This document shows positions 53,029 through 60,882 of a stretch of 64,000 nucleotides of DNA, in pieces (position 1 is the first letter of the stretch; each line of letters begins with the position of its first letter). Source of the stretch: Vibrio sp. VB16 (GTDB taxonomy: Bacteria; Pseudomonadota; Gammaproteobacteria; Enterobacterales; Vibrionaceae); the NCBI RefSeq assembly GCF_015594925.2, contig NZ_CP087590.1:930001-994000 (forward strand), read 5' to 3'. The notes below the pieces were generated by a model. It had not been told where the DNA came from. It did no database searches and saw only the letters and a list, made by a program, of their open reading frames with translations. The position numbers were made by a program, and so were the translations under genes.

Positions 53029-54888
53029 ATGAATCCCCCCTATTTATGCCACGTTCAAACGACGGACGGGTTGCTTTTCAAAAACGGATTACCGTTCAAA
53101 AATAGTGCACTGGTTGTCACCCTAAAAACAGAAGATCTTCTATTCGATAAGGTCCAGGTTCGTCACGAACCGGATAACGAAGAATCTCTGGTTGAAATGA
53201 AGCCAGTGGGAAAAGAGGGGCGCTTGGCCTTATGGCAGGCCTCTATTCCAATCAATAGTGACCGAGACACGACCCACTATGTGTTCAAGTTAATCTTGGG
53301 TAACAATCAATTTTGGTTGGATGCAAGAGGGGGTCAAAGCCGGATCCCAAGCAAAGAATACCACTTCAAATATAACGTGAACCATCAACCCCCGGAGTGG
53401 GTATCCGAACAAATATTTTATCAAATATTTCCCGACCGTTTTTGTAATGGTAACCCGAAAATAAGCGTAAAAAGTGGTGACTATCAAATCCGAGGTGGGA
53501 CGGTAGATGTGGTCGCGAAAACGTGGGGCAGTGAGATAGGGCGCTATCAGCGCGCTTCTAGCGTTGAGTTTTATGGTGGCGATTTGCAAGGAATAAAAGA
53601 TAAATTGGATTACCTGCAAGACCTCGGGGTGACCTCGCTTTATCTCAATCCAATATTTCAATCAAATAGTAACCACAAATACGACACGACAGATTACCTG
53701 AACGTTGATCCTCATCTAGGAACTAATCAGGATTTTGCCGACTTAAGTAAGGATGTTCATAATAGGGGTATGAACATCGTCCTAGATGCGGTATTCAATC
53801 ACACATCTGAAGAACACCCTTGGTTTGACAAAAATGGCAAGTACGACGTTGGTGCCTACCACAACGTCGATTCTCCGTATCGACATTTCTATCTATTTGA
53901 TGGTGAAACAACAAGTTACCTTGGTTGGAAAGGGGTGGCGACACTACCAGTACTGAACTTCGAAAATGAAGAGGTCAGAAGCTACATTTATCAATCTGAA
54001 CAGTCGGTGATTAAACACTGGTTGCGCGCCCCTTATGCGATAGATGGGTGGCGATTTGATGTGATTCATATGCTTGGTGAAGGCGATGGCGCAAAGAATA
54101 ACGAATACTACGTTCGTCAGTTTCGTGAAGCGGCTAAGTCTGTCTCTTCAGAGACCTACGTGTTAGGTGAGCATTTCTTTGAGGCAACACAGTGGCTTCA
54201 AGGGGATCAAGAAGATGGGTCGATGAATTACTTTGGCTTTGCTCATCCTATTCGAGCCTTGCTTGCCGGGTTAGATATCATCTACGATCCTATTTCATTG
54301 ACGCCGTCCGGTTTTGCTCATTGGGTAAAAGAGGCGAATGCGAAGATACCTTGGGCCAATCAACTTACACAGCTCAATCAACTGGACAGCCATGATACGA
54401 CACGTTTCTTAACCATGTTGAAAGGTGACGAGCAAAAGATGCGAATGGCAGCGGTTATGCTACTCACATTTGTTGGAACCCCATGCTTGTATTATGGAAC
54501 AGAAGTGGGTTTAGAAGGCGAAATCGATCCAGATAACCGTCGGTGTTTTCCATGGGAACGCGTCGCAACGTCTAGCTGGTTACCATTCTATAAAGGACTG
54601 ATTAATGCTCGTAAAGAGAATATAGAGTGGCAGAAAGGTGCATTTGAGATATTAAGCCACTCGAATGAGCATATCGTTTATGCGCGCACGCTTGGTGCAG
54701 AGGTTTCCATTGTTGCTCTGAGCTTTGCTGACAATGAGTGCACGATACCCGTTTGGAAATTGGGAATCGAAAACGCGAAAGCGCAGTGCTATTTTGACGA
54801 TAACCCGCGCGCGATTAAACACGGCGAGTTTACGCTCTCTATGGTTCAGTGGCAGTGTGAAATAATAAAGGTGTCGTCGCTAACCTAA
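53029..54888 (+). CDS. malZ: Maltodextrin glucosidase-like glycoside hydrolase family 13 enzyme
   Basis: The protein resembles cytoplasmic MalZ, which releases glucose from the reducing end of maltodextrins. The 619 residues show an N-terminal beta domain (about 1-120) and then the alpha-amylase barrel. Family motifs are DAVFNHT, DGWRFDVIHMLGEG (nucleophile Asp), YVLGEHFF (acid/base Glu) and QLDSHDTTR (third Asp). VSEQIFYQIFPDRFCNGNP matches MalZ. No signal peptide is present. It stands alone, without other mal genes, and its stop overlaps the convergent dusC gene by nine bases. Confidence 0.92.
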   Translation: MNPPYLCHVQTTDGLLFKNGLPFKNSALVVTLKTEDLLFDKVQVRHEPDNEESLVEMKPVGKEGRLALWQASIPINSDRDTTHYVFKLILGNNQFWLDARGGQSRIPSKEYHFKYNVNHQPPEWVSEQIFYQIFPDRFCNGNPKISVKSGDYQIRGGTVDVVAKTWGSEIGRYQRASSVEFYGGDLQGIKDKLDYLQDLGVTSLYLNPIFQSNSNHKYDTTDYLNVDPHLGTNQDFADLSKDVHNRGMNIVLDAVFNHTSEEHPWFDKNGKYDVGAYHNVDSPYRHFYLFDGETTSYLGWKGVATLPVLNFENEEVRSYIYQSEQSVIKHWLRAPYAIDGWRFDVIHMLGEGDGAKNNEYYVRQFREAAKSVSSETYVLGEHFFEATQWLQGDQEDGSMNYFGFAHPIRALLAGLDIIYDPISLTPSGFAHWVKEANAKIPWANQLTQLNQLDSHDTTRFLTMLKGDEQKMRMAAVMLLTFVGTPCLYYGTEVGLEGEIDPDNRRCFPWERVATSSWLPFYKGLINARKENIEWQKGAFEILSHSNEHIVYARTLGAEVSIVALSFADNECTIPVWKLGIENAKAQCYFDDNPRAIKHGEFTLSMVQWQCEIIKVSSLT

Positions 54889-55827
54889 TTCAGATTGGTA
54901 CTTTTCGATACAAGAAATGATAGGAGAGGCGGTCTTAAAGGTTCTCACTTCTCTAAATAAGGTATCGGCTTGGTCATATTCATTGCGAAGATAACTGAGC
55001 CATTGTTTAACCCTATTTGGATAGTAGAGGCCTTTGTCGCCCTTCATTTCATACTGAGAATATTTGAGTAGTAGCGTCACTACCTCTTCCCATGACATTG
55101 GTTGATGATTGAATTTAACCACGTTGCCTAGATTAGGGATGTTAAATGCTCCACGGCATACCATCAGCGAATCTATACCGGTCGTTTCAATACAATCTTG
55201 ACCGTCTTGATAGTTCCAGATCTCACCGTTAGCGATGATAGGGATCGTACTTCGTTCTTTGACTTGCTTAATGTAGTCCCATTTTATCTCACTGGCCTTA
55301 TAGCCACCCATTTTGGTACGGGCATGAATGGTCACTTCGTTTGCGCCTGCTTGTTCAATAGCATCAACAATTTCAAAGCAATCCTCTGGGTTTTCCCAAC
55401 CAAGCCGAATTTTGGCACTGACAGGAATGGTATTCGATACTGCCTCGCGACACGCCTTCACTATTTTATAGATCTGTTCTGGATCTTTGAGAAGTGCCGC
55501 GCCGCCTCTGCTTCGATTGACTAATCTAGCAGGGCAACCAAAATTTAGGTCAATGCCTCTTGCCCCCAAGCTTTCAGCTTGAACCGCATTTTCTGCCATC
55601 CAATTGGGTTCTTGGCCAAGTAACTGGATATGGATTGGAGTGCCAGATTTTGTCGATGAATCGGTTTCTAGTTCTGGACACAAGCGAGTAAATACGTGTT
55701 CAGGGAGTTTTCGATTAATAACACGAACAAACTCCGTAACGCAGAGATCATAATCATTGATATCTGTCAGCATCTCTCGCATTAAATGGTCTAGTACGCC
55801 CTCCATAGGGCCCAGAATTACACGCAT
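54880..55827 (-). CDS. dusC: tRNA-dihydrouridine(16) synthase DusC
   Basis: DusC reduces uridine 16 in the tRNA D-loop using FMN and NADPH. The 315 residues match E. coli DusC: MRVILGPMEGVLDHLMREMLTDIND at the flavin-binding N-terminus. The catalytic Cys is in LNFGCPARLVNRSRGGAALL (Cys98), followed by SAKIRLGWE, VTIHARTKMGGYKA and IIANGEIW. The C-terminal tRNA-binding helical part is present. It overlaps the 3' end of malZ. Confidence 0.95.
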   Translation of the reverse strand: MRVILGPMEGVLDHLMREMLTDINDYDLCVTEFVRVINRKLPEHVFTRLCPELETDSSTKSGTPIHIQLLGQEPNWMAENAVQAESLGARGIDLNFGCPARLVNRSRGGAALLKDPEQIYKIVKACREAVSNTIPVSAKIRLGWENPEDCFEIVDAIEQAGANEVTIHARTKMGGYKASEIKWDYIKQVKERSTIPIIANGEIWNYQDGQDCIETTGIDSLMVCRGAFNIPNLGNVVKFNHQPMSWEEVVTLLLKYSQYEMKGDKGLYYPNRVKQWLSYLRNEYDQADTLFREVRTFKTASPIISCIEKYQSELG

Positions 55828-55984
55828 ATATCCAATTTACCGATAATAAATGAGCCGGCATTCTATCTGGTATTTACCCATACATCTACATAATCTATAT
55901 ACAGGTTTATCACGACTACACCTTATTAATTTCACCATTTTCAGATACTCTTATCGCAACGAAAATAAACCATGAAAAATTGTT

Positions 55985-56575
55985 ATGAAAACCATCGAAC
56001 TACCGAAAGATTGGCAAGGCGAGTCTTGTTATTTTCTAGAGGGTGCTATTTTAGCATCTAATTTGACCGTGAAACCATTAGAACCAGAAAACTGGTGCGG
56101 GTCTGTCGGTGTAGAGCAAGTAGAATCAGATCACCTTTTAGTTCCACGTATCAATGAACAACATAATATCTTACGCAGAAGTGAATACTCACTGTCGGAA
56201 TTAACAGAAGAGCAACTCGCGGACTTGTCTGAAGGTTTTATGGCGGTATGGCCAATCGTAGAAGCGCAATACCAAGAGGTGGAGATCTTAGACAGTACAC
56301 TTCGCATGCTGCAAGCGTTGCTAACAACGTTCATGCTCGCGATAGACGAAGAGCAAACTCAACAGCAGATGAAGGCATCAGGCATAGAACAGCCACCCCA
56401 ATTGCAAGATCTATTGCCTCAACTCGACATCATGATAACGGAAGTCGCTTTAGCCGCGGATGAACTGATGGTGGGTCAAAAAGGGCAGAGTATAAATCCT
56501 TATAAAGGAATAGGGCGAAATGATCCGTGTCCATGTGGGCGTGGCAAAAAATTTAAGCAGTGTTGCGGTAAGTAA
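55985..56575 (+). CDS. UPF0149/YecA-like protein with C-terminal SEC-C motif
   Basis: This is a 196-residue cytoplasmic protein. The N-terminal 165 residues form an all-helical YgfB/YecA-type region (EEQLADLSEGFMAVWPIVEAQYQ, LQDLLPQLDIMITEVALAADELM). The last 25 residues are a SEC-C zinc motif, GRNDPCPCGRGKKFKQCCGK, as at the C-terminus of SecA, where it binds zinc and partners. The function of the family is unknown; an association with the ribosome or Sec machinery has been discussed for relatives. Confidence 0.82.
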   Translation: MKTIELPKDWQGESCYFLEGAILASNLTVKPLEPENWCGSVGVEQVESDHLLVPRINEQHNILRRSEYSLSELTEEQLADLSEGFMAVWPIVEAQYQEVEILDSTLRMLQALLTTFMLAIDEEQTQQQMKASGIEQPPQLQDLLPQLDIMITEVALAADELMVGQKGQSINPYKGIGRNDPCPCGRGKKFKQCCGK

Positions 56576-56640
56576 AGCTGAGCGTTTGTTATCCTCCAAC
56601 ACCTTAAACATCCATCCTGACAGCCTCCGTCATCCCTACA

Positions 56641-56759
56641 GAAGTGTAATGCTGTAAATACTTCGTCATTCCCGTGAAAACGGGAATCTTGGTGATATTA
56701 AATCCCCATTTTCATGGGGATGACAGGTTTAGATAACCTTAACCGCACAGCATTACTTC
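56641..56759. mobile_element. Composite palindromic element (REP/MITE-like)
   Basis: An approximately 119-base element is bounded by GTAATGCTGT (56646-56655) and ACAGCATTAC (56747-56756), extendable to GAAG and CTTC at the ends. Inside are two hairpins: ATTCCCG/CGGGAAT (56668-56687) and ATCCCCAT/ATGGGGAT (56702-56721). The outer words GTCATTCCC and GGGGATGAC are mutually inverted. The inner module resembles the CATTCCCGnGAAAnCGGGAAT repeats common in gamma-proteobacteria. It lies between convergent genes, the usual place for such elements. Confidence 0.75.
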
Positions 56760-56785
56760 ATCACTGGATCAGGGTATCGATGGTG

Positions 56786-57295
56786 TTACTTAACCTTAAA
56801 GAACTGAGAAATCGCGACAACGACGGCGGCAACAAAACTTGCAGCGAAGATGATAACCAACCACTGCGGCATAGAGAGTGTTAAGAATTGCCATACAATT
56901 TCGCTGCAATCACCTGTCGCTTCAAAAAAGGCAGGCAACCATTGATTAAGTGGTGCCCATTCTGGAAAAACAAGGGGTGAGCAGGTAGCGAATATGTTGT
57001 TTTGGTAACTGACATGTTCTAAAGCCAACATCAAACCTTTTAATGATGTTCCGGCCCAAGCCAAAATCCCCACCCAGCGAATGACAAATACCTGAGGGGC
57101 GATAGCGCCGAATAATGCCGCAACACCAATGCTAATCATTGCCACACGTTCGTAGATACACATAACACATGGGTCGAGCTTCATGGCGTGTTGAAACGTG
57201 TAAGCACAGGCGTTAAAAAAAACAACAAAGCAAAAAAGTAGCAACCAAGAAAATCGAGTGCGAGAGAAAGCATGGAGAGAAGAAAGAGGGTTCAC
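56786..57295 (-). CDS. dsbB: Disulfide bond formation protein B
   Basis: DsbB is the inner-membrane enzyme that reoxidises periplasmic DsbA and passes electrons to quinone. The 169 residues have four membrane helices. The first periplasmic pair lies in CVMC and the second in TCSPLVFPEWAPLNQWLPAFFEATGDC. I choose GTG at 57295 as start: AGGA lies about nine bases upstream, and the product then begins VNPLSSLHAFSRTRFSW like other DsbB. A longer reading from 57331 would translate the hairpin between nhaB and dsbB. It follows nhaB on the same strand, as in other vibrios and E. coli. Confidence 0.94.
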   Translation of the reverse strand: MNPLSSLHAFSRTRFSWLLLFCFVVFFNACAYTFQHAMKLDPCVMCIYERVAMISIGVAALFGAIAPQVFVIRWVGILAWAGTSLKGLMLALEHVSYQNNIFATCSPLVFPEWAPLNQWLPAFFEATGDCSEIVWQFLTLSMPQWLVIIFAASFVAAVVVAISQFFKVK

Positions 57296-57316
57296 TTTAT
57301 AACATCCTAAATAACA

Positions 57317-57343
57317 AAAGCTCTGAATCATCAGAGCTTTTTA
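57317..57343 (-). terminator. Hairpin between nhaB and dsbB
   Basis: AAAGCTCTGA/TCAGAGCTTT with a four-base ATCA loop ends in TTTTG on the minus strand, 33 bases after the nhaB stop and directly before the dsbB ribosome site. It probably gives partial termination within the pair. Confidence 0.75.
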
Positions 57344-57375
57344 TACCGAATAAGTTCAATGGTCAATAATAATTA

Positions 57376-58965
57376 TTAATGACCTGTTGTCGCTGCTGCG
57401 CCAACAGCATCGGCAATATGGTGTGTCAGCCAACCCATATCATACATCCATGCCGTCATTGGTTCTAACAAGAATGTAATGCCTACCAAACCGACTATCG
57501 CAAGTACGATGGTGTAAGGGAATGCCATGATGACCATGCGTCCGTATGACAATCGTACGAGTGGTGCTAGAGCCGACGTCAGCAAGAACAAGAATGCCGC
57601 TTGCCCATTAGGTGTTGCAACAGAAGGTAGGTTTGTACCTGTATTGATAGCAACGGCCAATAGGTCGAACTGGTCACGAGTAATAACAGCGTTATCGAGT
57701 GCTGTTTTCACTTCGTTTATGTATACGGTACCAACAAATACGTTATCGGACACCATAGAGAGCACACCATTCGCAAGATAGAACATGCTTAGCTGTCGAC
57801 TTCCCTCCATTGCCAATACGCCGTCGATAATTGGACCAAACAGATGCTGATCAATAATGACCGCCACGATAGAGAAGAATACCGCAAGTAATGCGGTGAA
57901 TGGCAATGCCTCTTCGAATGCTTTCCCGAGTGAGTGCTCTTCAATAACACCTGTAAACGCGGTGGCTAGAATGATAACAGACAGGCCAATTAAACCAACA
58001 GATGCGAGGTGCAGCGCCAATCCGACGATAAGCCAAACAGCAATGATACCTTGTACATAAAGCTTAGCCATGTCTTGCTTAGTACGTTTCTTCTTCTCAG
58101 CTTGGTCATAGTCGTTGAGGATAGTACGTACATGGGTTGGTAATTCCGTGCCGTAGCCGAAAACTTTGAACTTTTCGACAAGCGCACAGGTGATCAAGCC
58201 ACAGATAAATACGGGTAAGGTCACCGGTAGCATCCGTACAATAAATTCACCAAACATCCACCCAGCCTGATCAGCGATGATAAGGTTTTGTGGTTCACCC
58301 ACCATGGTGGTTACACCACCTAAAGCCGTACCAACACCTGCATGCATAAGCAATGAACGTAAGAATGAACGGTAGTTTTCTAAATCGTCACGGGTCAGTT
58401 CAGAGAAATGGTCATCTGTTGTATGATCGTGTGACGTTTGGGTGCCTTTACCTGAAGCAACCTTGTGATAGATAGAGTAAAAGCCAATCGCGACACTAAT
58501 AACAACGGCGATAACAGTTAATGCATCTAAGAATGCGGACAAGAAAGCGGCGGTAAAACAGAACGCCATAGAAAGCAGTATTTTTGAGCGTATACCCAAC
58601 AGTATCTTGGTGAATATGAACAGCAATAACTGTTTCATAAAATAGATACCGGCAACCATAAAGATAAGTAGCAGCAATACCTCTAAATTATTTTCCAATT
58701 CATGCATCACCATTTGAGGTGAGGTCATGCCAATTGCGACCGCTTCAATAGCAAGCAAACCACCCGGCTGAAGAGGGTAACACTTTAGAGCCATCGCTAG
58801 CGTGAATATGAATTCTACGACAAGCATCCAACCCGCTACAAAGGGGTCGACATAAAAAAATACGATTGGATTGATGACGAGAAAAGAAATGATGGCTAGT
58901 TTGTACCAGTCTGGCGCTTTGCCAAGGAAGTTTTTGATCAAAGCGTTCCCGAGTGAAATCGGCAT
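57376..58965 (-). CDS. nhaB: Sodium/proton antiporter NhaB
   Basis: NhaB exchanges internal sodium for protons, which matters for salt tolerance and pH control. The 529 residues form about twelve or more membrane helices, starting MPISLGNALIKNFLGKAPDWYKLAIISFLVINP. They include the conserved GGVTTMVGEPQNLIIADQAGW and NTGTNLPSVATPNGQAAFLFLLTSALAPLVRLSYGRM segments. The length agrees with other vibrio NhaB. It is divergent from fadR, as in E. coli. Confidence 0.97.
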   Translation of the reverse strand: MPISLGNALIKNFLGKAPDWYKLAIISFLVINPIVFFYVDPFVAGWMLVVEFIFTLAMALKCYPLQPGGLLAIEAVAIGMTSPQMVMHELENNLEVLLLLIFMVAGIYFMKQLLLFIFTKILLGIRSKILLSMAFCFTAAFLSAFLDALTVIAVVISVAIGFYSIYHKVASGKGTQTSHDHTTDDHFSELTRDDLENYRSFLRSLLMHAGVGTALGGVTTMVGEPQNLIIADQAGWMFGEFIVRMLPVTLPVFICGLITCALVEKFKVFGYGTELPTHVRTILNDYDQAEKKKRTKQDMAKLYVQGIIAVWLIVGLALHLASVGLIGLSVIILATAFTGVIEEHSLGKAFEEALPFTALLAVFFSIVAVIIDQHLFGPIIDGVLAMEGSRQLSMFYLANGVLSMVSDNVFVGTVYINEVKTALDNAVITRDQFDLLAVAINTGTNLPSVATPNGQAAFLFLLTSALAPLVRLSYGRMVIMAFPYTIVLAIVGLVGITFLLEPMTAWMYDMGWLTHHIADAVGAAATTGH

Positions 58966-59557
58966 GTTAATACTCTTACAAGTTAATAAATATTCTTCTA
59001 TGCTTGTATCGGTAACTATAAATGTACGGTTAACGGCGATGTATTTTTGGGTGAACGGGGTTGTTCCCGCACCAATAAATAACCGCTAACTATTACAAGC
59101 ACTTCCTATCCTGAACTGAGAGGTCTCTCATTAGATAACCTTGCATAATAGCGCAATGATAACTAATACGGTATCCCACAAAGGGGATGAAATCGTCAGT
59201 CCAAAACCTCGCACAGCATAGCATGTAAGTTACGAATTTTTACAATTTTATTGATATGTTGAATTGCAGGTATAAAAGAGAGGATTTTTTATATAATCGA
59301 TATATTTTACAACTAGATATAATGTCGAAATTGTAAAGTAGACGGGCAATAATTTTGCAAGAAACTGCTTGTTTTGTGATAACGAAAACGTTTTCGAACA
59401 AAACTTAGAGTCAATGACTTGTTAATGTGTATTTGCCCGCGTGTTAATAAAAGGTTAAAGCGGTTGCTTGGGTATGGTCACCAGATTTCGCTCAGAGTGC
59501 AAGTAGTGGTATGATGAGTCATTCGACCTAACAATAATGAATCGGACAAACTACAAC
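58966..59557. promoter_or_regulatory. Divergent nhaB / fadR control region
   Basis: About 590 bases hold no gene. A perfect 14-base palindrome CGAAAACGTTTTCG (59383-59396) has the central CG and flanks of LacI/PurR-family operators and lies about 160 bases upstream of fadR. An inverted pair TGAGAG-gt-CTCTCA (59117-59130) lies about 150 bases upstream of nhaB. No FadR self-operator was found with confidence. Confidence 0.5.
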
Positions 59558-60397
59558 ATGGTTATACGGGCAAAAAGTCCAGCAGGTTTTGCTGAGAAAT
59601 ACATAATCGAAAGTATTTGGAATGGTCGCTTCGCGCCGGGATCGATCTTACCAGCGGAACGCGAATTGTCAGAACTTATCGGAGTGACTAGGACGACTTT
59701 GCGTGAAGTTTTACAGCGCCTAGCAAGAGATGGATGGTTGACCATTCAGCATGGGAAGCCAACGAAAGTGAATCAGTTTATGGAGACATCTAGTCTGCAT
59801 ATTTTGGATACACTGATGACGTTGGATTCTGACAATGCCAACAGTATTGTAGAAGATTTATTAGCTGCTCGTTCTAATATTAGCCCTATTTTTATGCGCT
59901 ATGCGTTTAAAGCAAATAAAGAAAGTTCAGAAAAAACGATTAAAGGCGTAATCGAATCATGTGAGAGCTTGCTTGCCGCAGAAAGTTGGGAAGCGTTTAT
60001 TGCTGCCTCTCCTTATGGTGACAAGATCGTACAAGCGGTTAAAGATGATGGTGAAAAAAATCCAGAATTGCGCCAAGCATTATTGATAGCAAAAACATTT
60101 AATTTTTATGACTATATGCTTTTTCAACGATTGGCTTTCCATTCGGGAAATCAGATATATGGGCTTATATTCAACGGTTTGAAGAAATTATATAACCGAG
60201 TAGGTAACTTTTATTTCTCACACTCAGAATCGAGAGAGTTGGCATTAAAATTCTATCGCGAACTTTTGCAAAACTGCGAAAGTGGAGCAAAAGAAGAGCT
60301 GCCTTTACTCATCCGTAATTATGGATTGGAAAGTGGCCAGATCTGGAATGAGATGAAAACATCGTTGCCGTCCAATTTTACGGAAGACGATCATTAA
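59558..60397 (+). CDS. fadR: Fatty acid metabolism regulator FadR
   Basis: FadR represses fatty-acid degradation genes and activates unsaturated-fatty-acid synthesis genes, and long-chain acyl-CoA releases it from DNA. The N-terminal GntR helix-turn-helix is nearly identical to E. coli (LPAERELSELIGVTRTTLREVLQRLARDGWLTIQHGKPTKVN). The start at 59558 (MVIRAKSPAGFAEKYI) matches homologues; the ATG 21 bases upstream is rejected. The protein is 279 residues against 239 in E. coli, with an insertion near residues 135-180 (including WEAFIAASPYGDKIVQAVKDD). This is the insertion known from Vibrio FadR, where it forms a second acyl-CoA site. Confidence 0.97.
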   Translation: MVIRAKSPAGFAEKYIIESIWNGRFAPGSILPAERELSELIGVTRTTLREVLQRLARDGWLTIQHGKPTKVNQFMETSSLHILDTLMTLDSDNANSIVEDLLAARSNISPIFMRYAFKANKESSEKTIKGVIESCESLLAAESWEAFIAASPYGDKIVQAVKDDGEKNPELRQALLIAKTFNFYDYMLFQRLAFHSGNQIYGLIFNGLKKLYNRVGNFYFSHSESRELALKFYRELLQNCESGAKEELPLLIRNYGLESGQIWNEMKTSLPSNFTEDDH

Positions 60398-60431
60398 TGA
60401 AGTAACCCTGCTTCGTTTTTTATTAGCACCC

Positions 60432-60465
60432 AAAAGCCAGCAGATTCCGGTCTATTGGCTTTTTT
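60432..60465 (+). terminator. Terminator after fadR
   Basis: AAAAGCCA and TGGCTTTT arms enclose a 16-base loop, with a T run, 35 bases after the fadR stop. Confidence 0.8.
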
Positions 60466-60486
60466 GTCATTGGAATCAATATTAAC

Positions 60487-60520
60487 AATAAAACCTCTTT
60501 TTTTGGAAAGAGGTTTTATT
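60487..60520. terminator. Second bidirectional terminator-like hairpin
   Basis: A perfect 14-base stem AATAAAACCTCTTT/AAAGAGGTTTTATT has a six-base loop TTTTGG, just after the fadR terminator. The rest of 60521-60882 has a short frame and small hairpins (see the 60748 entry) but no recognised gene. Confidence 0.75.
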
Positions 60521-60747
60521 GTGTGTGGTAGCTTGTTTTTGCCTCTTTGTGTTATAGCGAGATAATGGTGCTATTGTGACTAACGCGTTAAAGATATATT
60601 GGCAATGATTTCTTAATCGTGACTTGTCTTACTGATAAATGAGTATGGATATCTTTTACGCTGATTATTTTATGCGGGATAGCTCTGACAATAACTGGCG
60701 TCATCTTATCCAATCGTTATTAGAGATTTTCTTTAGGGAGAAATAAA

Positions 60748-60783
60748 ATGATGTTCAACAATTGGGACCGTTTGTTTATATGA
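60748..60783 (+). other. Eleven-codon frame with strong ribosome site, possible gene remnant
   Basis: AGGGAG (60735-60740) lies seven bases before ATG at 60748, giving MMFNNWDRLFI and then TGA. The peptide resembles the first residues of YetF/DUF421 membrane proteins, which often begin MxFDSWxxLxRVL. It could be the stub of a deleted gene or a leader peptide. Hairpins follow it: TAGCGA/TCGCTA near 60790-60815 and CCTC/GAGG near 60821-60834. Low confidence. Confidence 0.25.
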
Positions 60784-60882
60784 TATACGTAGCGATGTCT
60801 TTACATTGTGTCGCTAGGGCCTCAAATATCGAGGACCTAGCTTTCAAGTGACTAAAATATTTCGGACAGCAATATCACACGA

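Noticed and set aside
53290..53661. 123-codon open frame opposite malZ
   Set aside because: Antisense to a conserved catalytic gene, with low-complexity composition expected of a shadow frame.
59470..59490. FadR self-operator near TGGTCACCAGA
   Set aside because: Only one half resembles the FadR consensus TGGTCNGACCA; too weak to list.
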